Of a stretch of DNA of 64,000 nucleotides, positions 49,340-56,383 are shown piece after piece. Below the pieces are notes generated by a model. It had not been told where the DNA came from and searched no databases. It saw only the letters and a list, made by a program, of their open reading frames with translations. The stretch is taken from positions 372,001 through 436,000 of the forward strand of contig CAWDAZ010000002.1 of assembly GCA_963800475.1 (NCBI GenBank). Direction: 5' to 3'. Both the position numbers and the translations under genes were made by a program. The stretch comes from Palsa-465 sp963800475. Its GTDB lineage: Bacteria; Actinomycetota; Thermoleophilia; Solirubrobacterales; Solirubrobacteraceae. Numbering within the stretch: position 1 is the stretch's first letter; each line of letters opens with the position of its first letter.

Positions 49340-52300
49340 ATGCTGTCAGACGTGGGCATCGCTCCAGACGAGGTGCTTCCCGCCGGGCGTGACGCCGTCA
49401 CGCACCGGGCAGGCCCATTGCTGATCCTCGGCGCCGCCGGGACCGGGAAGACGTCGGTGCTCAAAGAACGGTTTCGGTGGCTCGTGGAGCACGGCTCGAG
49501 GCCGGAGCGCATCGCGGTGCTCGCGCCCTCCGCGGGCCGGGCCAACGCGATCCGCGCGTCGCTCGAGAGCTCGCTGGGGCACAGCTACGAGGAGCTGGTC
49601 GTCTGCACGCCGGTGGAGCTGGCGGCGCTGCTCGTCAACACGGCGACGCCGAGCGACGATGTGCTCGACTCGATCGTCGACGCGAGCGAGCGGTTCGCGA
49701 TGCTGCTCGAACGGATCGACGAGCTGTCGATCCGCAGCCACGACTTCGGCGGCAGCGCGACCTCGCTGCTGGCGGGGTTCGTGCGCAAGATCGACCGGCT
49801 GAAGGGGCACCAGATCGGCGCCGAGGACTACGCCGCGTGGGCGGCCGGGCTCACGGACTCGGGAGCCGACGCGGCCGAGGCGCGGCTGGAGCGCGAGTTC
49901 GCGGACGTGTACCGCTCCCACGAGCGGATGCTCGCGGAGGCCGGGGTCGCGGATGCCGGCGACCTGCTCGCTGCGGCGCTCCGGACCGTCCGCGAGCGCC
50001 CGGTGCTCACTGAGCGGTTCGAGCACGTGCTGGTCGATGACGCGCAGGAGCTCGACCCGGCGCCTGCGAGCCTGGTGCGCGAGGTCGGCGATGCTCGCCT
50101 GACCGCGGCGGCCGATCCGTCGCGCGGGGGCTTCGAGCTTCCCGGCGCCACGATCGTGAGGCTGGAGCGGAGCTTCCGGTGCCCCGAGCCGGTGCTGCAG
50201 GCGGCTCGTGCCGAGGTCGAGTTCGAGGTCCAGCCGGCCGACGGTGATGTAGGAGAAGTCAGGTTCTGGCGATGCGCGAACGATCGTGCGCAGGCGCAGT
50301 CAGTGGCCGCCGAGATCGAGCGGCTGATCGCGAAGGAGGGGGCGGCGCCCGGCGAGGTGATCGTGATCGTTCCCGCGGTCTCGCGCGAGGGGCAGGCGGT
50401 CGCGGTCGCGCTCGAGGAGCGGGCGGTGCCGCACCGCGTGGTCGGCGAGGCGGCGTTCTTGCAGCGCGCGGAGATCCGTGACCTGCTCGCGTGGTTGCGG
50501 CTGCTAGCCGATGCATCGAGCGCGGCCGCAGTCGTGAGAGCCCTGGCGCGGCCGCCGATCGAGCTCCGGTCGGTGGACATCGCGCGCTGCACGCAGATCG
50601 CCCGCCGGCGCAAGCTCGACATGGTCGCGGCGCTGGCCGCGGCGACCGAGTCGCCGCAGGTGCCACCCGAGGCGCGCGAGCGGATCATGGTGTTCCTGAA
50701 GCTGTACCGCTCGGCCGTGGCCGCAATCGACACGACGAGGCCCGACCTGTTCGTGCATCGGCTGATCGACAGGCTCGGGTTGCGGCGCCACCAGCTGTTC
50801 GCCGCGCAGGCCGACGTCGTCGAGCGCCTACGGGCGCTGGCGCGGTTCGGGGAGCTCGCATCCGCGTACGCGAGACGCTCGCCACAGGCGACGCCGCGGG
50901 AGTTCGCCCGGTCGATCGCGGCGGTCGCCGACTCGGGGCTGCGCGAGCAGGACGAGCCCGAGCTCTCGAACCGCGGCGCGGTGCAGATCGTGTCGCTCGA
51001 GGCCGGCTTCCCGCTCGAGGCGGAGCACGTGTACGTGGTCGGGCTGCACGGCGGGTTCGTCGTGCCGCTTCCGGAGCGGATCCCGGACGGCCTGCTGCCC
51101 GGCGCGGTCGCGGCCGAGCAGGAGCGTGCGCGGCGGCTGGCTGCGCGCCGGGCGCTGTACACCGCCATCACCAGGGCCCGCCGGCGGGCGGTGCTCTCGT
51201 ACCCGAGCGTCAACGACCGGGGCGCGGCGCTGCCGCCCTCGCCGCTCGCCGAGGCCGCCCGCGAGGCGGTCGGCGGGGCGTGGGAGGACAAGCAGGAGGA
51301 GCTGTTCGGCCCCGCCGAGACGCTGCACTCGACCTACCGGATGCTGCGCGACGAGCTGCTCGAGGGGACGATGCGCGCCGGGGGCCGGCTCGGGGAGTTG
51401 CGCTTCGACACCGACCTCGACGTCTCGCACGCCGTCGTCCGGTATCTCGAGCTGCTCAAGCTCGCGGCGCTGATCGCGCGGCCTGAGGGCCAGTCGCTCG
51501 CCGAGGCGCTGCGCGACGTCAACGCCCGGATCCTCCAGGCGGTCACCGCCGAGCAGCGGGAGATCTTCGGCTCCTCGGCGCTCGACGACTATCTGCTCGA
51601 CGCGGAGCGCGACGAGCGGCGCCGCACGCAGGCGATCGCCTCGCGCGACGAGCCGTCGCTCGAGCCGTTCCTTCCCAAGCGTGGGGACGGGGTGGTGCTG
51701 TCGGCTTCCGACATCGACACGTACCGGACGTGCCCGCTGAAGTACAAGTTCGCGCGCGTGTTCCGGATCCCGCAGGAGCCGACGATCCATCAGCGGTTCG
51801 GGATCCTCGTCCACCAGGTCCTCGAGCGCTTTCACGGGCGCTCGGGTGCCGGGGGCACGCTCCCGGAGCTGCTCGGCCTGCTCGACGCCGGCTGGCGCCG
51901 GGCGGGGTTCGGAGACTCCGAGGAGGAGCGGCAGCTGCGCGGGAAGGCGGCGGCCGCGCTCGAGCGCTACTGGGACCGGTTCCAGTCCGAGGATGCGAAG
52001 CCGGTGTGGTTCGAGCGCGCGTTCACGTTCCGGCTCGGTCCGCACCTGCTCCGCGGCCGCGTCGATCGCGTCGACCTGCTGCCCGGCGGCGAGTACGAGC
52101 TGATCGACTACAAGACCGGCCGGCCGAAGAGCGCCGCGCAGCTCGCCGACGACGTCCAGCTGTCGCTGTACGCCGTCGGCGCCCGCGAGGCGTGGAGTCT
52201 CGAGGCTTCCCAGCAGGCCTACTACTACGTGCTCGATGACGAGAAGGTTGCCGTCCCGGCGGATGGCGGCGACCGCGCCGAATGGATCCGCGAGGTGGCC

Positions 52301-52408
52301 GAGGAGGTCGCCCAGGGGATCCTCTCGCAGGGGTTCGAGCCGACTCCGTCGTACGCTGCGTGCTCAGTGTGCGATTACCGGCTGATGTGTCCGGCGGCGG
52401 AGCTGTGA
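49340..52408 (+). CDS. UvrD/AddA-like helicase fused to PD-(D/E)XK nuclease
   Basis: 1022 aa. N-terminal Walker A LILGAAGTGKTSVLK (31-38 GAAGTGKT). Walker B is LVDDAQELDPA near residue 232, a variant of the superfamily 1 DExQ. The motif III region is DARLTAAADPSRGGFELPG, lacking the standard GDxxQ Gln. Motif V/VI are altered: IVSLEAGFPLEAEHVYVVGL, then RALYTAITRARRRAVLSY. The C-terminal nuclease has HQVLERFHGR and YELIDYKTGRPKSA, with four Cys (one in YRTCPLK about 798, three in CSVCDYRLMCP about 1007-1016) forming a likely Fe-S staple as in AdnA/AddB. Resembles AdnA, but no adnB partner is adjacent. Overlaps the next gene (GTGA). Confidence 0.88.
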   Translation: MLSDVGIAPDEVLPAGRDAVTHRAGPLLILGAAGTGKTSVLKERFRWLVEHGSRPERIAVLAPSAGRANAIRASLESSLGHSYEELVVCTPVELAALLVNTATPSDDVLDSIVDASERFAMLLERIDELSIRSHDFGGSATSLLAGFVRKIDRLKGHQIGAEDYAAWAAGLTDSGADAAEARLEREFADVYRSHERMLAEAGVADAGDLLAAALRTVRERPVLTERFEHVLVDDAQELDPAPASLVREVGDARLTAAADPSRGGFELPGATIVRLERSFRCPEPVLQAARAEVEFEVQPADGDVGEVRFWRCANDRAQAQSVAAEIERLIAKEGAAPGEVIVIVPAVSREGQAVAVALEERAVPHRVVGEAAFLQRAEIRDLLAWLRLLADASSAAAVVRALARPPIELRSVDIARCTQIARRRKLDMVAALAAATESPQVPPEARERIMVFLKLYRSAVAAIDTTRPDLFVHRLIDRLGLRRHQLFAAQADVVERLRALARFGELASAYARRSPQATPREFARSIAAVADSGLREQDEPELSNRGAVQIVSLEAGFPLEAEHVYVVGLHGGFVVPLPERIPDGLLPGAVAAEQERARRLAARRALYTAITRARRRAVLSYPSVNDRGAALPPSPLAEAAREAVGGAWEDKQEELFGPAETLHSTYRMLRDELLEGTMRAGGRLGELRFDTDLDVSHAVVRYLELLKLAALIARPEGQSLAEALRDVNARILQAVTAEQREIFGSSALDDYLLDAERDERRRTQAIASRDEPSLEPFLPKRGDGVVLSASDIDTYRTCPLKYKFARVFRIPQEPTIHQRFGILVHQVLERFHGRSGAGGTLPELLGLLDAGWRRAGFGDSEEERQLRGKAAAALERYWDRFQSEDAKPVWFERAFTFRLGPHLLRGRVDRVDLLPGGEYELIDYKTGRPKSAAQLADDVQLSLYAVGAREAWSLEASQQAYYYVLDDEKVAVPADGGDRAEWIREVAEEVAQGILSQGFEPTPSYAACSVCDYRLMCPAAEL

Positions 52409-53316
52409 TCGCGCCGTCCGGAGAACAGTTCGAGCTCGTGCACGGCGAGCACCACGCCACCGTCGTCGAGGTGGGCGGCGGGATCCGCTCGTACACCGTC
52501 GCCGGCCACGACGTGCTCGATCCGTACCCGCGCGAGGAGCTCTCCGACGGCGCCCACGGGTCGCCGCTGATCCCATGGCCGAACCGGCTCGCGGACGGCC
52601 GCTACTCGTTCGACGGCGTCGACTACCAAGTCGCGCTGACCGAGCCGACGCGCCACAACGCGATCCACGGGCTGCTCCAGTGGCGCAACTGGGCGGCGCT
52701 CGAGCGCGCCTCGGACCGCGTGGTGATGGGGATCCGCCTGCATCCGATGACGGGTTGGCCGTTCCCGCTCGAGGTGTCGGTCGCGTACTCGCTGGCCGAC
52801 GACGGGTTGACGGTCGAGACGCGCGCGCGGAGCCTCGGCCGCACGGCGTGCCCGTTCGGCGCGGGGCAACACCCGTACCTGTCGGCGGGGGGAGGGGCGC
52901 TCGATGACTGCACCCTGCAGTTCGCCGGCGCCACCCGGATCCTGGTCGACGACCAGCGCCAGCTGCCGATCGGCGCCGAGCCCGTCGCCGGCACCGAGTT
53001 CGACTTCAGCTCGCCGCGAGCGATCGGCGCGCTCGAGGTCGACCACGCCTTCCGCGATCTGGAGCGAGACGCGGACGGACGCGCCTGGGTGTACCTGTCC
53101 CGACCGGACGGCCGGACCGCGGCGCTGTGGTGCGAGGAGAGCTACCCACTGGTGCAGCTCTACACGGGAGACACGCTCGCGGCGCACCGCCGGCGACGCG
53201 CGCTGGCGGCCGAGCCCCTGACGTGTCCGCCCAACGCGCTGCAGACCGGCGAGGACATCGTCACGCTCGAGCCGGGCGAGGCGTTCGCCGGCCGCTGGGG
53301 CGTCGCGCTCAGCTAG
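52405..53316 (+). CDS. Aldose 1-epimerase family protein
   Basis: 303 aa galactose-mutarotase-like beta sandwich. Sequence cues: EHHATVVEVGGGIRSYTVAG, HGSPLIPWPNRLADGRYSFD, HNAIHGLLQWRNWAAL (substrate Asn/His), GAGQHPYLSAGG (catalytic His), and LVQLYTGDT. The C-terminal Glu (NALQTGEDIVTLEPGEAFAG) completes the active site. It interconverts sugar anomers. GTG start overlaps the helicase stop; convergent with the PAC2 gene, overlapping by 8 nt. Confidence 0.9.
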   Translation: MIAPSGEQFELVHGEHHATVVEVGGGIRSYTVAGHDVLDPYPREELSDGAHGSPLIPWPNRLADGRYSFDGVDYQVALTEPTRHNAIHGLLQWRNWAALERASDRVVMGIRLHPMTGWPFPLEVSVAYSLADDGLTVETRARSLGRTACPFGAGQHPYLSAGGGALDDCTLQFAGATRILVDDQRQLPIGAEPVAGTEFDFSSPRAIGALEVDHAFRDLERDADGRAWVYLSRPDGRTAALWCEESYPLVQLYTGDTLAAHRRRRALAAEPLTCPPNALQTGEDIVTLEPGEAFAGRWGVALS

Positions 53317-54184
53317 GCGGGTCCTCGCCGCGCTGGCGCAGGAACCGCTGTAGGTCGCGCGCGATCGTCTCCCCCGACGGGAGCTGGCCGGGGTCGACGC
53401 TCGGCTCGGTGTCCGAGACCTGCTCGAGGCGCTCCACGAACGCCTGCACGTCGGGATCGCTCTGCACGGCGGCGTTGACCTGGCGCTCGTACTCGGCCGC
53501 GGCGCCCTCGAGCTCGCCGGCGTCAACGGCGACCCCGACCAGCCCCTCGAGCTTGCGGACCAGCGCCAGCGAGGCCTTCGGGTTCGGGGTCGCGGCGACG
53601 TAGTGCGGGACCGCCGCCCACAGGCTCGCGGACGGCAGGCCGCCGACCTGGCAGGCGGCGTGCAGGACGCCGACGATCCCGGTCGGCCCCTCGTACGAGG
53701 AGCGGCTGAGGCCGAGCCGCGAGATCAGCACCGGGTCGGACGCGAGCCCCGTCACCGAGACGGGATGCGTGTGCGGCACGTCGGCGAGCAGCGCTCCGAG
53801 CGTTACGACCAGCTGCGTCCCGAGCGCCTCGGCGAGCTCGACGATCACCTTGGTGAACGACCGCCACCGCATCGACGGCTCGGTCCCGACCGCGAGGATC
53901 AGGTCGCGCGGCGCGCGCGGTACCCGCGCCTCGTACAGCTCGACCGCCGGCCACACGATTTGACGGGCTTCGCCCTCGACCAGCTTGACCTGCGGGCGGA
54001 CCTGCTGGAAGTCGTAGAACTCCTCCGGGTCGATCGTCGCGAAGCGGCGCGCACCGAGCGTCGAGCCGACGAACGTGAGCGCGGTCGAGGCGGCATCCGA
54101 GGCGTCGTTCCAGCCCTTGAACGCGCACACCAGCGCGGGGGCACGGAGGCCGTCTGGACGGTATTCCCACTGGAGCGGATGCAT
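53309..54184 (-). CDS. PAC2-family protein (proteasome-assembly-chaperone-like)
   Basis: 291 aa. N-terminus LRAPALVCAFKGWNDASDAA is the PAC2 signature; EEFYDFQQVRPQVKLVEG, LILAVGTEPSMRWRSFT and VTLGALLADVPHTHPVSVTG follow. Actinobacterial PAC2 proteins form multimers and are often encoded near proteasome-related genes, but none is here, so the role is open. Chosen start ATG 54184; an in-frame upstream GTG/ATG at 54217 is less consistent. Divergent from the YhaM-like gene by 27 bp. Confidence 0.88.
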   Translation of the reverse strand: MHPLQWEYRPDGLRAPALVCAFKGWNDASDAASTALTFVGSTLGARRFATIDPEEFYDFQQVRPQVKLVEGEARQIVWPAVELYEARVPRAPRDLILAVGTEPSMRWRSFTKVIVELAEALGTQLVVTLGALLADVPHTHPVSVTGLASDPVLISRLGLSRSSYEGPTGIVGVLHAACQVGGLPSASLWAAVPHYVAATPNPKASLALVRKLEGLVGVAVDAGELEGAAAEYERQVNAAVQSDPDVQAFVERLEQVSDTEPSVDPGQLPSGETIARDLQRFLRQRGEDPPS

Positions 54185-54211
54185 CCGAGTCACCGTACAT
54201 GATGGCTCTTG

Positions 54212-55171
54212 ATGCACTCCGAGGATGCGACGCGCCGAATGATCGTTCGGGACGAGCGTGCCGCGATGCGTGAACCGGCCGCCAGCCGAGGCGGTCCAGA
54301 GCCGCCGGCGACCACGATCAGCACGCTGCGCCCGGGATCGGAGATCGACGGCGTGTTCGCGTGCACGCGCAAGGACCGGCTGATGACGCGGACCGGGTCG
54401 CCGTACCTCGCGCTCGAGCTGCGCGACCGGACCGGCACGATCAAGGCCCGGGCGTTCCGTGACGCCGACGCGCTGGCCGGCGGATTCGAGCGCGGCGAGC
54501 TCGTGCGCGCGTCCGGCCGGGTCGAGCGGTTCCGCGACGAGCTAGTGCTCGAGGTGCTCGAGATCGCGCGCACCGATCCCGGTGCGGCGGGCGCGGAGCC
54601 GGAGAGCTTCCTGCCGACCGCGTACCGCGACCTCGACGAGCTCGACGGCTTCCTCGAGCACCTCGTTGATGAAGTAACCGACCGGCCCTACCGGGCGCTG
54701 CTCGACGGGCTGCTCGCCGACCGCGAGCTGCGCGCGGCGCTGCGGCGCGCCCCGTGCACCAGGGCCGGCCACCACGCGTACCTCGGCGGGCTGCTCGAGC
54801 ACACCGTCGCGGTCGCCCAGCTCTCCTACGAGCTCTGCCAGATGCACCCGAGGCTGAGCTCGGATCTGCTGCTGACCGCGGCGATCACCCACGACCTCGG
54901 CCGCACCCGCGAGTTCACGTACGGAGCCGAGGTTGGACTCACCGAGGAGGGCAGGCTGCTCGGACATCTCGTGATCGGCGAGCGCATGATCGCCGAGCGC
55001 TCCGGTCCACTCGACGAGACGCGGCGCCTCGCGCTGCTGCACTGCGTGCTCACGCACCACGGCCCGTCGACCGCGCCAGGCGGGCGCTTCGCGTCCGCCG
55101 AGGCCCTGGCGCTGTACCGCATCAACTCGCTCGACGCGAGCGTCAAGGGTGCGTTCGAGCAGGGGCTGTAG
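54212..55171 (+). CDS. HD-domain 3'-5' exoribonuclease (YhaM-like)
   Basis: 319 aa. Residues about 40-125 form an OB fold (LMTRTGSPYLALELRDRTGT, then FERGELVRASGRVERFRDEL). The HD domain follows: HHAYLGGLLEHTVAVAQLSY (His of motif), LLTAAITHDLGRTREFTY (HD), HLVIGERMIAE, and ALLHCVLTHHGPSTAPGG (His-His). OB plus HD is the YhaM architecture, which degrades single-stranded RNA and DNA 3'-5' with divalent metal. A TTG start directly before the ATG is possible. The tRNA-Sec gene begins 44 nt after its stop. Confidence 0.88.
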   Translation: MHSEDATRRMIVRDERAAMREPAASRGGPEPPATTISTLRPGSEIDGVFACTRKDRLMTRTGSPYLALELRDRTGTIKARAFRDADALAGGFERGELVRASGRVERFRDELVLEVLEIARTDPGAAGAEPESFLPTAYRDLDELDGFLEHLVDEVTDRPYRALLDGLLADRELRAALRRAPCTRAGHHAYLGGLLEHTVAVAQLSYELCQMHPRLSSDLLLTAAITHDLGRTREFTYGAEVGLTEEGRLLGHLVIGERMIAERSGPLDETRRLALLHCVLTHHGPSTAPGGRFASAEALALYRINSLDASVKGAFEQGL

Positions 55172-55215
55172 TTCGCCTGCGGCGGTTGTGAACACCGCGC
55201 CCTAGCATCACCGGC

Positions 55216-55308
55216 GGCGCGGCACGGGCCTGGTGGCCCATCCAGTCTTCAAAACTGGCAGGGCCGGGCAGCCCCCGGCTTGGAAGGTTCGATTCCTTCG
55301 CCGCGTCG
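55216..55308 (+). tRNA. selC: Selenocysteine tRNA, tRNA-Sec (UCA anticodon)
   Basis: 93 nt. The 8-bp acceptor stem GGCGCGGC (55216-55223) pairs with GCCGCGTC (55300-55307), one G-U; D stem GGGCC/GGCCC with loop TGGT; anticodon stem CCAGT/ACTGG (55242-55246/55254-55258) with loop CTTCAAA giving anticodon TCA (55249-55251). A long variable arm contains GCCGGG/CCCGGC. The T arm is GAAGG-TTCGATT-CCTTC (55283-55299) and the discriminator is G. The 8+5 acceptor/T stems, UCA anticodon and extra arm are diagnostic of bacterial tRNA-Sec. CCA is not encoded. A -10-like TAGCAT lies at 55203-55208. It implies selA/selB/selD and selenoproteins elsewhere in the genome. Confidence 0.93.
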
Positions 55309-55310
55309 TG

Positions 55311-55480
55311 GGTGGTCGTATGAAGCGGCGCTCAGACTGTTGCCGGAGTCTGGTCCGCTCTCGTTGCAACGACCGCAGCTCATGCATGCCGGGGCGGTGG
55401 CGCTGGCGATCGCAGGTCGCGAGACCGAGAGCCACCAGCAGCTGCTGGAGGCCCTTGCGCTCCTGCTGCCGGGTCTGTGA
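55311..55480 (+). pseudogene. Fragment of an unidentified gene next to tRNA-Sec
   Basis: An open frame encodes WSYEAALRLLPESGPLSLQR then PQLMHAGAVALAIAGRETES and HQQLLEALALLLPGL, helical and TPR-like, ending in TGA 55478-55480. In this frame the sequence runs straight out of the tRNA 3' end with no start codon between the tRNA and WSYEA, so it looks like the 3' end of a gene truncated at the tRNA junction. Coding status is uncertain. Confidence 0.3.
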
Positions 55481-55528
55481 CAGATGCCGCCAGCTAGGAA
55501 GAAAGAGCGTGCTAATCTTCCTGCCAAG

Positions 55529-55783
55529 ATGGCGCTCAACATCAAAGACGAAGGCGCTGATCGACTTGTGCGCGAGCTCGCGGCGGAAACGGGCGAAACG
55601 ATCACCACCGCGGTCACTGTCGCGGCGCGCGAGCGACTTGAGCGGCTGCGAGGTGCGGTGCCGCGTGAGCGTCGCCAGCGGGAGCTGACCCGGATCGCGA
55701 AGCGCAGCGCGCAACGCCAGGTGCGAAACGGCCGGAGCGCGGAGGAGATCCTGGGCTACGACCCCGACGGTCTCCCGTCGTAG
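55529..55783 (+). CDS. vapB: VapB-type antitoxin (Rv0623-like)
   Basis: 84 aa from ATG 55529. MALNIKDEGADRLVRELAAE then TGETITTAVTVAARERLERL is the ribbon-helix-helix N-terminus of the Rv0623 antitoxin family; the C-terminal part (RNGRSAEEILGYDPDGLPS) is the toxin-binding tail with the typical EILGYDxxGLP ending. It binds the operon operator and neutralises VapC. A -10-like TAATCT (about 55512-55517) sits just before the start; the mRNA may be nearly leaderless. VapC starts 6 nt after the stop. Confidence 0.9.
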   Translation: MALNIKDEGADRLVRELAAETGETITTAVTVAARERLERLRGAVPRERRQRELTRIAKRSAQRQVRNGRSAEEILGYDPDGLPS

Positions 55784-55789
55784 CGAGTC

Positions 55790-56182
55790 GTGGTCCTGGA
55801 CACCTCGGCGCTGGTGGCGATGCTGCTCGGCGAGCCCGATTGCGACCGGTTCATCGCGGCGCTCGCGGAGGCCGAGGATCCACTGATATCCGCCGGCACC
55901 TTGCTCGAGACCTCGATCGTCGTGCAGAGCAAGCTCGGCGAGGCCGGGCTGGCCGATCTCGACGAGCTGCTCGCCACCGCTGGAGTGCGCTGTGTCGCGG
56001 TCGACCTCGCGCAAGTCCACGCGGCGCGGGACGCGTTCGCACGATTTGGGAAGGGCCGCGACACAGCAGGCCTGAACTACGGCGACTGCTTCGCCTACGC
56101 CCTGGCGAAGGTGGCCCAGGTGCCGTTGCTGTTCAAGGGCGAGGATTTCCGGCGGACCGACGTGGTTGCTGCGGTCTCCTGA
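55790..56182 (+). CDS. vapC: VapC-type PIN-domain ribonuclease toxin
   Basis: 130 aa. PIN active-site acids: VLDTSALVAMLLGEPD (Asp), SAGTLLETSIVV (Glu), GLNYGDCFAYALAK (Asp) and PLLFKGEDFRRTDV (Asp). Mg-dependent RNase, in known relatives cutting tRNA or rRNA at specific sites. GTG start, 6 nt behind vapB; together they form a type II toxin-antitoxin module beside tRNA-Sec, compatible with arrival by horizontal transfer. Confidence 0.92.
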   Translation: MVLDTSALVAMLLGEPDCDRFIAALAEAEDPLISAGTLLETSIVVQSKLGEAGLADLDELLATAGVRCVAVDLAQVHAARDAFARFGKGRDTAGLNYGDCFAYALAKVAQVPLLFKGEDFRRTDVVAAVS

Positions 56183-56383
56183 GCCAGCTCGACGTCCCCG
56201 CCTCGCCGTGTCGCGAGCCACGTGGCCGCTGTCGCCTTCGTCTGACGGAAAGCAGGCGATCAGAGAGACCAGGGGCCGCTGCAGCAGCGGAGCGGCCGGA
56301 TCGACGGAGCCCCCGTCCGACCCAGGCCAGCTCAGGCCCGCAGCGATCGGTGACAACCTGCAGCGGGACTGCGGCTTGTTGCG
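56183..56383. other. Non-coding interval
   Basis: About 200 bp between vapC and the GGDEF-EAL gene. No convincing ORF, hairpin or promoter was seen; the sequence is less GC-skewed by codon position than the genes around it and may be remnant DNA. Confidence 0.5.

Noticed and set aside
52282..52404. Longer N-terminus for the aldose epimerase
   Set aside because: The upstream extension overlaps the helicase C-terminus in another frame; the GTGA overlap start at 52405 fits the family's N-terminus.
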